NCBI RefSeq assembly: GCF_002216795.1
Contig: NZ_CP022316.1
Coordinates: forward strand, 3,067,205 to 3,131,204
From: Brachybacterium avium
Lineage (GTDB): Bacteria; Actinomycetota; Actinomycetes; Actinomycetales; Dermabacteraceae
Direction: 5' to 3'
Length of the DNA stretch: 64,000 bases
The notes beneath the pieces were generated by a model. It was given only the letters and a program-made list of their open reading frames with translations, was not told the origin of the DNA and ran no database searches. Shown in pieces: positions 43,121 to 53,738 of the stretch. Every line of letters begins with the position of its first letter. Position 1 is the stretch's first letter. The position numbers were made by a program, and so were the translations under genes.

Positions 43121-43441
43121 TCAGCGCCGCGCCTCGACCTCCCGCAGGGCACCCAGCGCAGTGCGCACCACGGCGCCGAGGCTCGTCGGCTCCCGCAGCG
43201 CCGCGCCGTCGGCCGTTGGCGTGACCACGACCCAGCGGGGCTCCCCGCGCCGCCGCATCCGGCCGATCTCGATGCTGCGGCCCGTCGGCAGCGGGATCAG
43301 CAGGGCGCCGCTCGGGCCGACCAGCAGTCGGCGGTCGAGATCCGGCCGTCGTTCCAGCAGTAGGGCGCGGATCGTCTCCCGCTCGGTGTGGGCGGTGCCG
43401 CCCGAGGCGGGGTGCGCGAGGATCGAACCCGAGGAAGACAT
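43121..43441 (-). CDS. Hypothetical protein
   Basis: A 106-residue protein I do not recognise, with a conserved-looking block (LLVGPSGALLIPLPTGRSIEIGRMRRRGEPRWVVVTP) that could be a small beta-rich fold. TAGTCT 6 nt before the ATG gives it the same leaderless promoter seen at neighbouring genes, which argues that it is real. Confidence 0.6.
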   Translation of the reverse strand: MSSSGSILAHPASGGTAHTERETIRALLLERRPDLDRRLLVGPSGALLIPLPTGRSIEIGRMRRRGEPRWVVVTPTADGAALREPTSLGAVVRTALGALREVEARR

Positions 43442-43510
43442 GTCCCGAGACTAGGGACGGGGTGGGACAGTCCACGGTGTCGGGACAGCGGCCGAGGACC
43501 GCCCAGGCCC

Positions 43511-45256
43511 TCAGTCCCCGAGGATCGCGCCGGTCGAGGCCGACTTCACGAGCTTCACGTACTTTCCTAGCACGCCCTTGGTGAACTTCGGCGGCAGCGG
43601 CTCCCAGCCCTCACGGCGACCGGCGAGCTCGTCCTCGTCGACCAGCAGATCGAGACTGCCGGTGCCCACGTCGAGTCGGATCCGGTCCCCGTCGCGCACG
43701 AAGGCGATCGGTCCGGCGTCCACCGCCTCCGGGGCGATGTGGCCGACGCACAGCCCCGTGGTGCCGCCGGAGAAGCGGCCATCGGTCATCAGCAGCACGT
43801 CCTTGCCGAGCCCCGCACCCTTGATCGCGCCGGTGATCGCGAGCATCTCGCGCATGCCCGGCCCGCCCTTGGGGCCCTCGTACCGGATCACCACCACGTC
43901 GCCGTGGGTGATCGTGCCGTCGGTCAGGGCGTCCAGCGCGTGCTGCTCCCGCTCGAAGACGCGGGCGGTGCCCTCGAAGACATCGGCCTCGAAGCCTGCG
44001 GACTTCACCACCGCGCCCTCCGGGGCGAGGGAGCCGTGCAGGATCGTGATGCCGCCGGTGGGGGCGATCGGCGCCGAGGCGGGGCGCAGCACCTTCCCGT
44101 CGGCCGGGCGTGGGGCGAGCACCTCGAGGTTCTCGGCGATCGTGGAGCCGGTGACGGTCAGGCAGTCCCCGTCCAGCAGCCCCTCGTCCAGCAGGGTCTT
44201 CATCACCACCTGGATGCCGCCCACGTGATCGACGTCGTTCATGACGTAGCGGCCGTAGGGCTTCAGATCTGCGAGGTGCGGCACCTTCGCACCGATCCGG
44301 GCGAAATCGTCGAGGCTGAGGTCGACATCGGCCTCGTGCGCGATCGCGAGCAGGTGCAGCACCGCGTTGGTGGAGCCGCCGAAGGCCTGGACCACCGCGA
44401 TCGCGTTCTCGAAGGCGGCCTTGGTCATGATGTCGTGGCTGGTGATGCCCTGCCGCAGCATCTCCACCACGGCCTCGCCCGCGCGACGCGAGTCCGCGTC
44501 GCGGCGACGATCGGCCGACGGGGGAGTGGCGGAGCCGGGGATCGACATCCCGATCGCCTCGGCGACGGTCGACATGGTGTTGGCGGTGTAGTAGCCGCCG
44601 CAGGCCCCTTCGCCGGGGCAGATGGAGCGTTCGATGCGGCCGAGGTCCTCACGGCTCATCAGCCCCCGCGCGCAAGCGCCGATGGCCTCGAAGCCGTCGA
44701 TGATGGTGACCTCCTTCTCCTCGCCGGTGGAGAGGCTCGCCCGGCCCGGCATGATCGTGCCGGCGTAGACGAACACGCTGGCCAGGTCCAGGCGGGCGGC
44801 GGCCATCAGCATGCCCGGCAGGGACTTGTCGCAGCCGGCCAGCAGCACCGAGCCGTCCAGACGTTCCGCGCTCATCACCGTCTCGACGCTGTCGGCGATC
44901 AGGTCGCGGGAGACCAGCGAGTAGTGCATGCCGTCGTGCCCCATCGAGATCCCGTCGGAGACGGAGATGGTGCCGAACTGCAGCGGATACCCGCCGCCGG
45001 AGTGGACGCCCTCCTTCGCCGCCTGCGCGAGGCGGTCCAGCGACAGGTTGCAGGGAGTGATCTCGTTCCAGGAGCTGGCGATCCCGATCTGGGGCTTGTC
45101 CCAGTCCGCGTCCCCCATCCCCACCGCACGGAGCATGCCGCGGGAGACGGTCGCGCCGAGCCCGTCGGTGACCTGGCGGCTGCGGGGCTTGATGTCCGGG
45201 GCCGAGAACGTGGCGTCGGCGGCAGGGGCGGGGGCAGAGGAATCGTCGGCGTTCAT
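43511..45256 (-). CDS. ilvD: Dihydroxy-acid dehydratase
   Basis: The 581-residue protein is dihydroxy-acid dehydratase of valine and isoleucine synthesis (dihydroxyisovalerate to ketoisovalerate), an Fe-S enzyme. The cluster cysteines lie in the typical motifs [29 protein letters not shown] and [16 protein letters not shown]; the C-terminal [18 protein letters not shown] is conserved. Length is normal. TAGAGT 6 nt before the ATG suggests a leaderless mRNA. No other ilv gene is adjacent. Confidence 0.96.
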   Translation of the reverse strand: MNADDSSAPAPAADATFSAPDIKPRSRQVTDGLGATVSRGMLRAVGMGDADWDKPQIGIASSWNEITPCNLSLDRLAQAAKEGVHSGGGYPLQFGTISVSDGISMGHDGMHYSLVSRDLIADSVETVMSAERLDGSVLLAGCDKSLPGMLMAAARLDLASVFVYAGTIMPGRASLSTGEEKEVTIIDGFEAIGACARGLMSREDLGRIERSICPGEGACGGYYTANTMSTVAEAIGMSIPGSATPPSADRRRDADSRRAGEAVVEMLRQGITSHDIMTKAAFENAIAVVQAFGGSTNAVLHLLAIAHEADVDLSLDDFARIGAKVPHLADLKPYGRYVMNDVDHVGGIQVVMKTLLDEGLLDGDCLTVTGSTIAENLEVLAPRPADGKVLRPASAPIAPTGGITILHGSLAPEGAVVKSAGFEADVFEGTARVFEREQHALDALTDGTITHGDVVVIRYEGPKGGPGMREMLAITGAIKGAGLGKDVLLMTDGRFSGGTTGLCVGHIAPEAVDAGPIAFVRDGDRIRLDVGTGSLDLLVDEDELAGRREGWEPLPPKFTKGVLGKYVKLVKSASTGAILGD

Positions 45257-45386
45257 GGGTCGACTCTATGCCTCGACCTCGCATGCGGGGAAGGGACTCG
45301 CCTGCAGGGAGCAGGGAGGGGTCAGCGACCCACGGCGCCGTACTGGGGCACGCGGTGCGGAATCGTGCCGTGCGAGGTCCGACGAC

Positions 45387-46004
45387 TCAGGCCCCCTCGG
45401 CGATGGCGTGCAGGCGGTCGCGGTGCTCCGCCCACTGCTGCTGCGTCAGCCCCGGAAGATTGCTGGCATCGGCGCTCATCCCGATCGAGCCGTCGAGCCG
45501 CTCGCGGATGATGTCGGCGTGCCCGGTGTGCCGAGCCGTCTCCGCGATGAGGTGGACCAGGAGGGTGTGCAGCGTGGGTCGGCGCCGCTGCTCGGACCAC
45601 CAGCGTACGAGGGCCGTGGCGGACAGCGGCAGCGAGAAGATCGCGGCATCGCCGTGCGCCCAGGCCTGGCGATAGCCGTCCACGATGTCCTCGGGCGATT
45701 CGTCGTCGCGGGCCCACAGGTCGGTGAGTGCACCCTCCGGGTCCAGGTCCGCGGCGGAGTCCTGTGTGACCTCGCCGGAATCCCACGGCCACGGGTCGTC
45801 CAGGGGGCGGTCGAGGCACTCCCCGAGGCAGCCCAGCTCGGTCCAGGTCAGGTGTTTGACCAGGCCCAGCAACGACGTGCCGCTCGGCGTGGCGGGCCAT
45901 CGCAGCTGTCGCTCGTCCAGCCCGTCGAGCTTGAACAGCATCGCCTCCCGCTGTTCCTGCAGGTAGCGGTGCAGGGTCATCCGTTCGGTCTCGTCGTCAC
46001 TCAT
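45387..46004 (-). CDS. DinB-like DUF664 protein
   Basis: A 205-residue DinB/YfiT-fold protein. The N-terminus LQEQREAMLFKLDGLDERQLRWPATPSGTSLLGLVKHLTWTELGCLG and C-terminal LLVHLIAETARHTGHADIIRERLDG carry the helix-bundle His residues that bind metal. DUF664 members may be mycothiol- or bacillithiol-dependent transferases; the function is open. TACGCT 6 nt before the ATG fits a leaderless message. Confidence 0.83.
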   Translation of the reverse strand: MSDDETERMTLHRYLQEQREAMLFKLDGLDERQLRWPATPSGTSLLGLVKHLTWTELGCLGECLDRPLDDPWPWDSGEVTQDSAADLDPEGALTDLWARDDESPEDIVDGYRQAWAHGDAAIFSLPLSATALVRWWSEQRRRPTLHTLLVHLIAETARHTGHADIIRERLDGSIGMSADASNLPGLTQQQWAEHRDRLHAIAEGA

Positions 46005-46127
46005 CTCGTGAGCGTAGTGACCCGGCCCGTCGGCCTGCGAGCGAATTTCTGCCGGCTCGCCGCCTCGTTGATTCGCGGCTCGGGCGTCTCAGGGCCGAGC
46101 AAGGGATCGGCCGACGGGCCGTGCCGC

Positions 46128-47384
46128 TCAGCGGCGGTTTGCGGGATCCTCCTGGCCCAGGGGCGCGAAGCGGCTGAGCTGGGTGACGTGCTCCGGGGTG
46201 AGGTCCTGCAGGGTGGAGACCTGCAGCAGCTTCATCGTGCGCTCCACCTCGTCGGAGAGGATCTCGATCGTCCGGTCCACGCCCTGCCGGCCGCCGGCCA
46301 TCAGGCCGTAGAGGTAGGCCCGGCCGATCAGGGTGAAGTCGGCGCCGAGCGCGATCGCGGCGACGATGTCGGCCCCGCTGCGGATGCCGGTGTCGAGGAT
46401 GATCTCCAGGTCCTGGCCGACCTCGCGGGCCACCTCGGGCAGCAGGTGGAAGGGCACCGGGGCGCGATCCAGCTGGCGCCCGCCGTGGTTGGACAGCACG
46501 ATCGCGTCGACCCCGAGGTCGGTGAGCTTCTTCGCGTCCTCGAGGGTCTGGACTCCCTTGACGGCGAGCTTCCCGGGCCACAGCTCGCGGATATATGCGA
46601 GATCGTCGAAGTCGATGCTGGGATCCATCGCCGAGTTCAGCAGCTCGCCGACGGTGCCGCCGGTCTCGCTGAGCGAGGCGAACTCGAGCTTCGGCGTGGT
46701 CAGGAAGTCCCACCACCACCAGGGGCGCGGGATCGCGTTGAGCACCGTGCCGGCGCTCAGCTGCGGCGGGATCGAGAAGCCGTTGCGGGAATCGCGCAGT
46801 CGGGCTCCCGCCACCGGGGTGTCCACGGTGAAGAACAGCGTGTCGTAGCCGGCCTTCGCCGCCCGCTCCACCAGGCCGTAGGAGATCTCCCGCTGCCTCA
46901 TCACGTACAGCTGGAACCAGTTGCGGCCCAGCGGGTTCTCGGCCTTCACGTCCTCGATCGAGGAGGTGCCGAGCGTGGAGAGGGTGAAGGGGATCCCGGC
47001 GGCCCCGGCCGCCCCGGCCCCGGCGATCTCGCCCTCGGTCTGCATCAGGCGGGTGAAGCCCGTCGGGGCGATGCCGAACGGCTGCGCCGAGCTGCCGCCC
47101 AGGATCTGGGTCGTGGTGTCCACCTGGGAGACGTCGTTGAGGATCGAGGGATGGAACTCGATGTCCTCGAAGGCCTGGACGGAGCGCTCCATCGAGATCT
47201 CGCCCTCGGCGGCGCCATCGGTGTAGTCGAAGGCCGCCGCGGGGGTCCGACGCTTCGCGATCGTGCGCAGATCGTCGATGGTCAGCGCCCCGGAGAGGCG
47301 ACGACGACGGGGATCGAGATCGAGCTTCTTGAACTTCATCAGCTCGAGGAGCTCTGCGGGGCGGGGGACCTGGCGTTGGACCAT
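46128..47384 (-). CDS. lldD: L-lactate dehydrogenase (FMN, LldD type)
   Basis: A 418-residue FMN alpha-hydroxy-acid dehydrogenase. It follows mycobacterial LldD2 closely: [80 protein letters not shown] (catalytic His, Arg) and [35 protein letters not shown]. It oxidises lactate to pyruvate, feeding electrons to the quinone pool. GGAG precedes the ATG. The divergent FadR-type regulator and an operator lie in the 208-bp gap upstream. Confidence 0.92.
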   Translation of the reverse strand: MVQRQVPRPAELLELMKFKKLDLDPRRRRLSGALTIDDLRTIAKRRTPAAAFDYTDGAAEGEISMERSVQAFEDIEFHPSILNDVSQVDTTTQILGGSSAQPFGIAPTGFTRLMQTEGEIAGAGAAGAAGIPFTLSTLGTSSIEDVKAENPLGRNWFQLYVMRQREISYGLVERAAKAGYDTLFFTVDTPVAGARLRDSRNGFSIPPQLSAGTVLNAIPRPWWWWDFLTTPKLEFASLSETGGTVGELLNSAMDPSIDFDDLAYIRELWPGKLAVKGVQTLEDAKKLTDLGVDAIVLSNHGGRQLDRAPVPFHLLPEVAREVGQDLEIILDTGIRSGADIVAAIALGADFTLIGRAYLYGLMAGGRQGVDRTIEILSDEVERTMKLLQVSTLQDLTPEHVTQLSRFAPLGQEDPANRR

Positions 47385-47490
47385 GGGGTTCTCCTTGCTG
47401 GGGTCAGCGGGCGGTGCGGATCATCCTGCCGACCACGCTGTCGATGTCGTGCCTTGCGAGCCCGTGAGAACACGAGGTGGCAGACCGTGC

Positions 47491-47505
47491 TGTGGTCTGA
47501 CCACA
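47491..47505. promoter_or_regulatory. Perfect 15-bp palindrome, likely FadR/LldR-type operator
   Basis: TGTGGTC-T-GACCACA is an exact inverted repeat between lldD and its divergent regulator gene. Its core TGGTNNNACCA is the known consensus for FadR/LldR-subfamily regulators. It lies 106 bp from the lldD start and 87 bp from the regulator start, so it could control both. Confidence 0.75.
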
Positions 47506-47592
47506 TATCGGTTACCCCGGATGTTAAGTCCTCCGTCGACGGAGGGCAAGGTCGTGCCGTGTCGCAGAGCCCCCTGTGCTAGAACAGGGACC

Positions 47593-48378
47593 ATGGTCGA
47601 CACGACGAACGGCAATGAGGTCAGACCGCAGGCTGCTCGTCCCGCCGAGGCGGACGCCGCCTGGACCCCGGTCACCCGCAGCAGCACCTACGAGCTGGTC
47701 ATCGACGCGATCGAGGACCAGATCATGAACGGCGCCCTCGTCGTCGGGGACCTCCTGCCGCCGGAGCGCGAGCTCGCCGCCCGGCTCCGGGTGAGTCGGG
47801 CGGGCGTGCGCGAGGCGATCCGCGCCCTCGAGGCGTATGGGGTGCTGCGCTCCGAGGTGGGCTCCGGTCGCGGCGCGGGGACGTTCGTCGCCGCGATGCC
47901 CAGCGCCGCCCTGGAGCGGTTCCTCCGGCTGCATGTGGCGCTGTCGAACTTCGGCCGGCACGAGGTCATCGAGACGCGCATCCTGCTCGAGCAGGCGAGT
48001 GCCGCGCTCGCCGCAGAGCGCGCTGATGCCGACGCCCTCGCCGAGCTCGAGCGGCTGCTGGTGGTGATGGACGATCCCGACGTGACCCGCGAGGGCTTCA
48101 ACGACGCGGATACCGCCTTTCACGTCGCGATCGCCCAGGCCGGCGGCAATGCGCTGTTCTCCGATATGACCGCCGCGATCCGCGCCTCCCTGCGCACCCC
48201 GATCATGGAGTCGTTCACCAAGATCGCCGACTGGCAGCCCATCGCCGTCACCCTGTGCGCGCAGCACCACGGGATCTTCCGCGCGATCCGTGACGGCAGA
48301 GCGGAGGAGGCCGCGGAGCTCACCGCCGCGCACATCCGTCATGCCGCCGCCGCACTGCCGGAGCTGGGCACCGACTGA
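47593..48378 (+). CDS. lldR: FadR-subfamily GntR regulator, LldR-like
   Basis: A 261-residue regulator: an N-terminal winged helix (TYELVIDAIEDQIMNGALVVGDLLPPERELAARLRVSRAGVREAIRALEAYGVLRSEVGSGRGAGTFV) and a C-terminal FCD ligand domain with metal-type His/Asp residues (DADTAFHVAIAQAGGN, QHHGIFRAIRDG). Divergence from lldD and the operator between them suggest control by lactate. An upstream ATG-less frame is non-coding. A near -10 TAGAAC lies 7 nt before the ATG. Confidence 0.88.
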   Translation: MVDTTNGNEVRPQAARPAEADAAWTPVTRSSTYELVIDAIEDQIMNGALVVGDLLPPERELAARLRVSRAGVREAIRALEAYGVLRSEVGSGRGAGTFVAAMPSAALERFLRLHVALSNFGRHEVIETRILLEQASAALAAERADADALAELERLLVVMDDPDVTREGFNDADTAFHVAIAQAGGNALFSDMTAAIRASLRTPIMESFTKIADWQPIAVTLCAQHHGIFRAIRDGRAEEAAELTAAHIRHAAAALPELGTD

Positions 48379-48427
48379 GCCGGCAGCTGAGCGCCGTCCG
48401 CTGCGACCTCCCGAGCGAGAGGGGACC

Positions 48428-49297
48428 TCAGGCCTGAGGGAACGGCACCGCACGGAGGCCGTGCCGGCCGTTCACCCCGTCGTACGCCGCGATCTCGGGT
48501 GGCTGCCAGCCCTCCAGCGCTGCCTCGTCGACGGCGAAGACCTCGACGCCGAGCGGGTGGCAGTGCTGGAGCTGTTCCTCGGTGCTCGCCGCCTCGGGCC
48601 CCCACATGTGCACCGAGAGATCACCGCCCGGGCAGGTGGAGAGGGCGCAGAGCAGGTCGATCTCGGCGAAGAACTCGAAATGATCTCCGGGACCGGCGGG
48701 GCACGTGTCCATGAAGTACTCATGGTCGGCGTTCAGCCCTGCGAACTGGAAGACGTTGAGCACGTCATGGATATCGAGTTCGGTGAGCCCATACCCCTGG
48801 ACCGCGCGGGTGAGGTTCGAGTGACAGTGGTAATCGAAATCGGTGCCCGCGAGCAGGCGGTTGATATAGGGGTCGCAGCGAGTTCCCAGGAGGTCATGGA
48901 TGACCGCGGCGTCAGGATGATCGGCCAGCGTATCGGCGACGACGGTCGCCAGCGGACGCAGGGACGGGAGCGTGGACCAGAAGCGGTCGTACGTGGTCAT
49001 CGAGGAACGGTGCAGCTGGCGGGTGCGGGCCGCCCAGAAGCGCTCTCGCGGATTGTGCAGATTCCACATGTTGAGGTCACCGACCTGCGGGCCCTCCACC
49101 GAGGAGATGCGCACGATCGCACCGGCCGGCACCTCCCAGGCCCTGCCGGATCGCACCGGGATCTCGAACTGCTCGATGCTGGTGCGATCGGCGCCGACGA
49201 TGCGGTCGTACAGCGCGGTGTCGAGATCGAGCGGCCCGCCCGGAACGGACTGATAGGCGGCGGGCTGCGTGAAGTGACGGGGTCCCGTTGCTGTCAT
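48428..49297 (-). CDS. DUF1989 (urea carboxylase-associated family) protein
   Basis: A 289-residue protein with the DUF1989 pattern: VPAGAIVRISSVEGPQVGDLNMWN and NPRERFWAARTRQLHRSSMTTYDRFWSTLP, then LLGTRCDPYINRLL, CHSNLTRAV and DVLNVFQFAGL. Family members are often linked to urea or amine metabolism; the activity is not defined. AGGAGGTGC gives it a strong ribosome site. It lies 47 nt after prpC on the same strand, so it may be the last gene of the propionate operon. Confidence 0.85.
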   Translation of the reverse strand: MTATGPRHFTQPAAYQSVPGGPLDLDTALYDRIVGADRTSIEQFEIPVRSGRAWEVPAGAIVRISSVEGPQVGDLNMWNLHNPRERFWAARTRQLHRSSMTTYDRFWSTLPSLRPLATVVADTLADHPDAAVIHDLLGTRCDPYINRLLAGTDFDYHCHSNLTRAVQGYGLTELDIHDVLNVFQFAGLNADHEYFMDTCPAGPGDHFEFFAEIDLLCALSTCPGGDLSVHMWGPEAASTEEQLQHCHPLGVEVFAVDEAALEGWQPPEIAAYDGVNGRHGLRAVPFPQA

Positions 49298-49344
49298 CGC
49301 ACCTCCTGCGATCCTTCGTTCTTGGGGTTCCGGAGCCCGCCGGG

Positions 49345-50514
49345 TCAGGCGCCGGGCACCGGCCGCTCATCCGGGCCGGTGTAGGCCGACAGCGGACGGA
49401 TCAGCGCGTTCGCGGCCCGCTGCTCCATCACGTGGGCGGTCCAGCCCGTGATCCGCGCCGCGATGAACAGCGGGGTGAACAGCTCGGTGTCGAAGCCCAT
49501 CAGGTGGTAGGTGGGGCCGGCGGGATAGTCGAGATTCGGCTTGATGCCCTTCGCCTCGTCCATCGCCTGCTCCAGACCGTTGTACAGGCCCAGCACCTCG
49601 GAGCGGTCGAAGTGGGCGATCATCGCATCCATCGCCTGTTTCATCGTGGGCACCCGGGAGTCGCCGTGCTTGTAGACGCGGTGCCCGAAGCCCATCACCT
49701 TCTTCTTCTGGGCGAGCGCGTCCTCCATCCAGGCCTTCGCCCGGGCCTTCGCCTCCGCCTCGGACTCCTCGGGACGGATGCCGATCTCGTCGAAGGTGTG
49801 CATCACGGCCTCGTTCGCCCCGCCGTGCAGGGGGCCCTTCAGCGCACCGATCGCGCCGGTGACGGCGGAGTGCATATCGGACAGCGTCGAGGTGATGACG
49901 CGCGCGGTGAAGGTCGAGGCGTTGAAGGAGTGCTCCGCGTACAGCACCATCGAGATGCGGAAGGCATCGACCACCTCGGGAGCGGCCTCTTCGCCGAAGG
50001 TCATCCACAGGAAGTTCTGGGAGTAGTCCAGGTCCTCTCGCGGCGCGATCGGCTCGGTCGGCCCACCGGCTCGGCGACGCCGCTGCTCGTAGGCGATCAC
50101 CGTCGGCAGCTGCGCGTACAGGCACCGGGCCTTCTCGAGCTCCGCCTCGGGCGAGGAATCCTGCGCTGCCGGGTCCAGTGCGCCGAGCACCGAGACCGCG
50201 GTGCGCACCGCATCCATCGGATGGCACGTGATCGGCAGCGAATCCATCGCGGCACGCACCTGCGGTGCCAGATCACGGTGGCTGCGTTCATGGCGGATCG
50301 CCTCAGCGAGCTCGTCGGCGTCGGGCAGCTCCCCGGTCCACAGCAGATGGGCGACCGCCTCGAAGGGCTGCGTCGCGGCCAGGTCCGGGACCGGATATCC
50401 GCGGTAGAGCAGCGAATTGGTCTCCGGGTTCACCTTGGAGATGGCGGTCGTGTCGGTCACGACGCCGTTCAGACCCCTGCGGATCTCGGCGCCGTCTGCG
50501 GTCTCGGCGTTCAT
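49345..50514 (-). CDS. prpC: 2-methylcitrate synthase
   Basis: A 389-residue citrate-synthase fold. The opening GLNGVVTDTTAISKVNPETNSLLYRGYPV, the catalytic His in LYAEHSFNASTFTAR, GPLHGGANEAV and GFGHRVYKHGDSRVP, and the last catalytic Asp region LDYPAGPTYHLMGFDTELFTP fit PrpC. It condenses propionyl-CoA with oxaloacetate. It starts 3 nt after prpB on the same strand. AGGAG precedes the ATG. Confidence 0.94.
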   Translation of the reverse strand: MNAETADGAEIRRGLNGVVTDTTAISKVNPETNSLLYRGYPVPDLAATQPFEAVAHLLWTGELPDADELAEAIRHERSHRDLAPQVRAAMDSLPITCHPMDAVRTAVSVLGALDPAAQDSSPEAELEKARCLYAQLPTVIAYEQRRRRAGGPTEPIAPREDLDYSQNFLWMTFGEEAAPEVVDAFRISMVLYAEHSFNASTFTARVITSTLSDMHSAVTGAIGALKGPLHGGANEAVMHTFDEIGIRPEESEAEAKARAKAWMEDALAQKKKVMGFGHRVYKHGDSRVPTMKQAMDAMIAHFDRSEVLGLYNGLEQAMDEAKGIKPNLDYPAGPTYHLMGFDTELFTPLFIAARITGWTAHVMEQRAANALIRPLSAYTGPDERPVPGA

Positions 50515-50517
50515 CTC

Positions 50518-51456
50518 TCACTCCTTCGTGGACGGCGGTGTCTGGCCGGTGTGGTGCGCGGTGGGGACCGGGAAGTCGAAGACCGAGCTGTCGAAGCGGT
50601 TGTAGGACTCATACTCCACCAGTTCGTACAGCCGCGCACGCGTGAGCATCTCGGGGACCCGCGGCTCCTGGGTGCCCTCGGCCGCGATCGTGTCCAGGAC
50701 GCGCTCGGCCGCGCCCATGGCGCTGCGCAGCAGGGTGACGGGATAGATGACCATCGCGACCCCGGCCTCGCCGAGCTGCTCCCGGGTGAACAGCGCGGAT
50801 TTCCCGAACTCGGTCATGTTCGCCAGCACCGGCACCTCGAGCGCCGCGCACACCTGCTCGAACTCCGAGAGATCCCGCAGGGCTTCGGGGAAGATCGCAT
50901 CGGCCCCAGCATCGACCAGTGCCTTCATCCGATCGATGGCGGCGTCCAGTCCGTCGGTGCCGCGCAGGTCGGTGCGGGCCATGACCAGGAAGTCCGCATC
51001 CCGCCGACCGTCGGCCGCGGCGCGGATGCGCTGGGTGGCGGTGGGCAGATCCACCATGGTCTTCCCGTCGAGGTGGCCGCAGCGCTTGGGGTTGACCTGG
51101 TCCTCGATGTGGCAGCCGGCCAGTCCCGCATCTTCCAGCTCCTGGATCGTGCGGGCCACGTTCATCGGCTCCCCGAAGCCGGTATCGGCATCGATCAGGC
51201 ACGGCAGATCGGTGGCGCGGGCGATCTGGGCACCGCGCTCGGCGACCTCGCTGAGGGTGGTCAGACCGACATCCGGCAGGCCCAGCTCGTTCGCGATCAC
51301 CGCGCCGGAGATGTACACCCCGGGAAAACCCTTCTCCTGGATGAGCTTCGCCGACAGCGGGGTGAAGGCGCCGGGGAACGGCTGCGCCGCCCCGGGGGTG
51401 AGCATGGCGCGCAGGTCCTGCCGCTTCTGGGCCGGGGCCCGCGTGCTCGACAGCAT
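50518..51456 (-). CDS. prpB: 2-methylisocitrate lyase
   Basis: A 312-residue PEP-mutase/isocitrate-lyase fold enzyme that splits 2-methylisocitrate into succinate and pyruvate. Motifs: YISGAVIANELGLPDVG, ADTGFGEPMNVARTIQELEDAG, HIEDQVNPKRCGHLDGK with the catalytic Cys, and PVLANMTEFGKSALFT. The ATG overlaps the stop of prpD by 1 nt. Its length is as expected (about 300). Confidence 0.94.
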   Translation of the reverse strand: MLSSTRAPAQKRQDLRAMLTPGAAQPFPGAFTPLSAKLIQEKGFPGVYISGAVIANELGLPDVGLTTLSEVAERGAQIARATDLPCLIDADTGFGEPMNVARTIQELEDAGLAGCHIEDQVNPKRCGHLDGKTMVDLPTATQRIRAAADGRRDADFLVMARTDLRGTDGLDAAIDRMKALVDAGADAIFPEALRDLSEFEQVCAALEVPVLANMTEFGKSALFTREQLGEAGVAMVIYPVTLLRSAMGAAERVLDTIAAEGTQEPRVPEMLTRARLYELVEYESYNRFDSSVFDFPVPTAHHTGQTPPSTKE

Positions 51457-52972
51457 CAGAACAGTCCCTTCGGTCCGGCCGACAGGTCGATCACGCCGGG
51501 GGCGGCCTGGATGTTCAGCCTGCCCAGCTCCCCAGCCGGCAGCTGTGCGAGCTGCGCAGCGGTCTCGAGGAAGCGGTCGATCTCGGCCGCCTCCACCAGC
51601 CCGTCGGCGAGGGAGCGGAACTTGTGCACGTACTGCTCCCGACCGAAGGGTCGGGCGCCGAGCGGGTGGGCGTCGGCCACGGCGATGCTGTCCTCGATCA
51701 CGGTGCCATCCCGCAGGGTGATGATCACGGTGCCGCCGAAGGCCTTCTCGGTCAGATCCAGGGAGTGGTAGCGCCGGGTCCACTCCGGGTCCTCCTCGGT
51801 GGTCACCTTGTGCCACAGCGCGACGGTGTCGGGGCGGGCCGCGCGCTCGGGGGCGTAGGAGCTCGCGTGATGCCAGGAGCCGTCCTGCAGGGCGACGGTG
51901 AAGATGTACGGGATCGAGTGGTCGAGGGTCTCCCGCGAGGCCGTCGGGTCGTACTTCTGCGGGTCGTTCGCGCCGGAGCCGATCACATAGTGGGTGTGGT
52001 GCGAGGTGCGGATCAGGATCGAGGCGACCTGGTCCGGGTCTGTGGACTCGGGATGCTCGGTGTGGAGCTTGCGGGCCAGATCGATCCAGGCCTGTGCCTG
52101 GTACTCGGCGGAGTGCTCCTTGGTGTAGGTGTCCAGGATGGAGCGCTTGGACTGGCCGGTCTCCGGCAGTGGGACCGTGTAGCGGGCATCCGGGCCGTCG
52201 AGCAGCCAGGCGATCACGCCGTCCTCTCCCTCGTAGATCGGCACCGGGGAGGTCTGGCCGCGCATAGCCCGGTCCGCGGCCTCGACGGCCAGCTTCCCGG
52301 CGAAGGCGGGGGCGTGGGCCTTCCAGGTGGAGATCTCTCCCTTGCGGGACTGACGGGTGGCGGTGGTGGTGTGCAGGGCCTGGCCGATCGCCTGGAACAC
52401 CGTCTCGGTGTCCAGCCCCAGCAGGGTGCCGATCCCGGCGGCGGCCGACGGGCCGAGATGGGCGACGTGGTCGATCTTGTGCTCGTGCAGGCAGATCGCC
52501 CGCACCAGGTCCACCTGCAGCTCGTACCCGGTGGCGAGGCCGCGGATCAGGTCGTGACCGGAGCGGCGCGTGTGCTCGGCGACCGCGAGGATCGGGGGAT
52601 GTTGTCCCCGGGGTGGGAGTAGTCCGCGGCGAGGAAGGTGTCGTGGTAATCCAGCTCGCGCACGGCCACGCCGTTGGCCCAGGCCGCCCATTCGGGGGAG
52701 GTGTGCTGGGGGACGCCGAACACGCCGGCCCCGGACCCTCCGGTGGAGACCGGATGGCTGAGCGCCTGCGCGCGGGCCGAGATGATCGGATCGCGGTTCA
52801 ACGAGGCGATCGCGACGGAGGCGTTGTCGATGATCCGGTTGATGATCATCTCCTCGACATCGCTGTCGACCTCGACGGGGTCGACGGCGACCTCGGCCAT
52901 CTTCCAGGCCAGCTGGCCCTCGTGGGGCAGGTTCTCGTCGGAGCGGTGGACGCGGACGTCGTGGCCTCTCAT
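51456..52972 (-). pseudogene. prpD: 2-methylcitrate dehydratase, frameshifted once
   Basis: The N-terminal part ([26 protein letters not shown] to [20 protein letters not shown]) and the C-terminal part ([26 protein letters not shown] to the stop) are in different frames. Adding one G to the run at 52594-52598 gives an uninterrupted 505-residue PrpD, the length of mycobacterial PrpD. Everything else in the operon is intact, so this may be a sequencing error. If real, the cell would need AcnD or another dehydratase for the cycle. The start overlaps the GntR stop by 4 nt. Confidence 0.85.
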
Positions 52973-53673
52973 GGTGCGGACTCCTGGGTGATCGGGGATG
53001 GTCTCGGGTGGTCGGCGTCCTCGCTCTGCAGATGGGCGAGGGCCTGGTGGAGGTGGACGATCGTGGCGGCGGCGGCGAGTTCGGGGTCGCCGGTCGCGAT
53101 GGCGCGCGAGATCGCAGCGTGCTCCCGAGCGGAGGCGGCGAGGCGCCCGGGGGAGTTGCGGGCCAGGCGACGCAGCCGGCCCAGGTGCAGGCGCAGTCCG
53201 CGCAGCGAGTCGGCGAGGTAGGGGTTGCCGCAGGCGGCGTCGAGCTCCGCATCGAGCTGCGCGGTCAGTACGTAGTAGCTGCTGGGCTCGGTGCCGGCGG
53301 AGAGCTGGGTCGTGGCCTGCTCGAACCGGGTGGCGAGGGCGGTGAAGCGGTCGCGCAGCTCGGGCCCACCTTCGGGGCTCCTGGTGCGCTCGGCGGCGCG
53401 GCGCCCGGCGAGGGTCTCCAGTGCGATGCGGAGGTCGAAGAGTTGCGGGGCCTCGGCGAGGGACACGGCGGTGACCACGAGACCGCGCCCGCGGGAGGTC
53501 GTGGCCAGGCCGTCGGCGACCAGGCGGGCGAGCGCTTCTCGCAGGGGTGTGCGGGAGATGCCGAGGCGTGCGGACTGCTCGACCTCGCCCAGCACGGTGC
53601 CGGGCTCGAGGAGGCCGTCGACGATCTCCTGGCGGAGCCTCGAGTAGGCACGATCGCTGGCACGCATACCCAT
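52969..53673 (-). CDS. GntR-family regulator of the propionate operon
   Basis: A 234-residue regulator: winged helix [63 protein letters not shown], then an FCD-type ligand domain. Two TGTATACA sites upstream are plausible operators. It heads the prpD-prpB-prpC cluster with a 4-nt overlap. The ATG could be 53673 or 53667. Repression lifted by 2-methylcitrate or a related acid would be expected; this is inference. Confidence 0.85.
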   Translation of the reverse strand: MGMRASDRAYSRLRQEIVDGLLEPGTVLGEVEQSARLGISRTPLREALARLVADGLATTSRGRGLVVTAVSLAEAPQLFDLRIALETLAGRRAAERTRSPEGGPELRDRFTALATRFEQATTQLSAGTEPSSYYVLTAQLDAELDAACGNPYLADSLRGLRLHLGRLRRLARNSPGRLAASAREHAAISRAIATGDPELAAAATIVHLHQALAHLQSEDADHPRPSPITQESAP

Positions 53674-53676
53674 CAC

Positions 53677-53684
53677 TGTATACA
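53677..53684. promoter_or_regulatory. TGTATACA palindrome, operator candidate 1 of the prp operon
   Basis: The site sits 3 nt upstream of the GntR gene start in the context AGTTGTATACAGTG (minus strand), shared with the second site 54 bp further upstream. A position touching the start codon suits direct repression. Confidence 0.6.
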
Positions 53685-53738
53685 ACTGGTGACCTGAAGG
53701 ATGGATCACTGAGGGTTTTCGCGGCGATGGAGGATCGT

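Noticed and set aside
44928-47582. An 884-codon plus-strand frame opposite ilvD, DinB and lldD
   Set aside because: It crosses three well-supported genes on the other strand and has no motif.
49288-51771. An 827-codon plus-strand frame opposite prpC and prpB
   Set aside because: Shadow of two conserved enzymes; no start signal and no family features.
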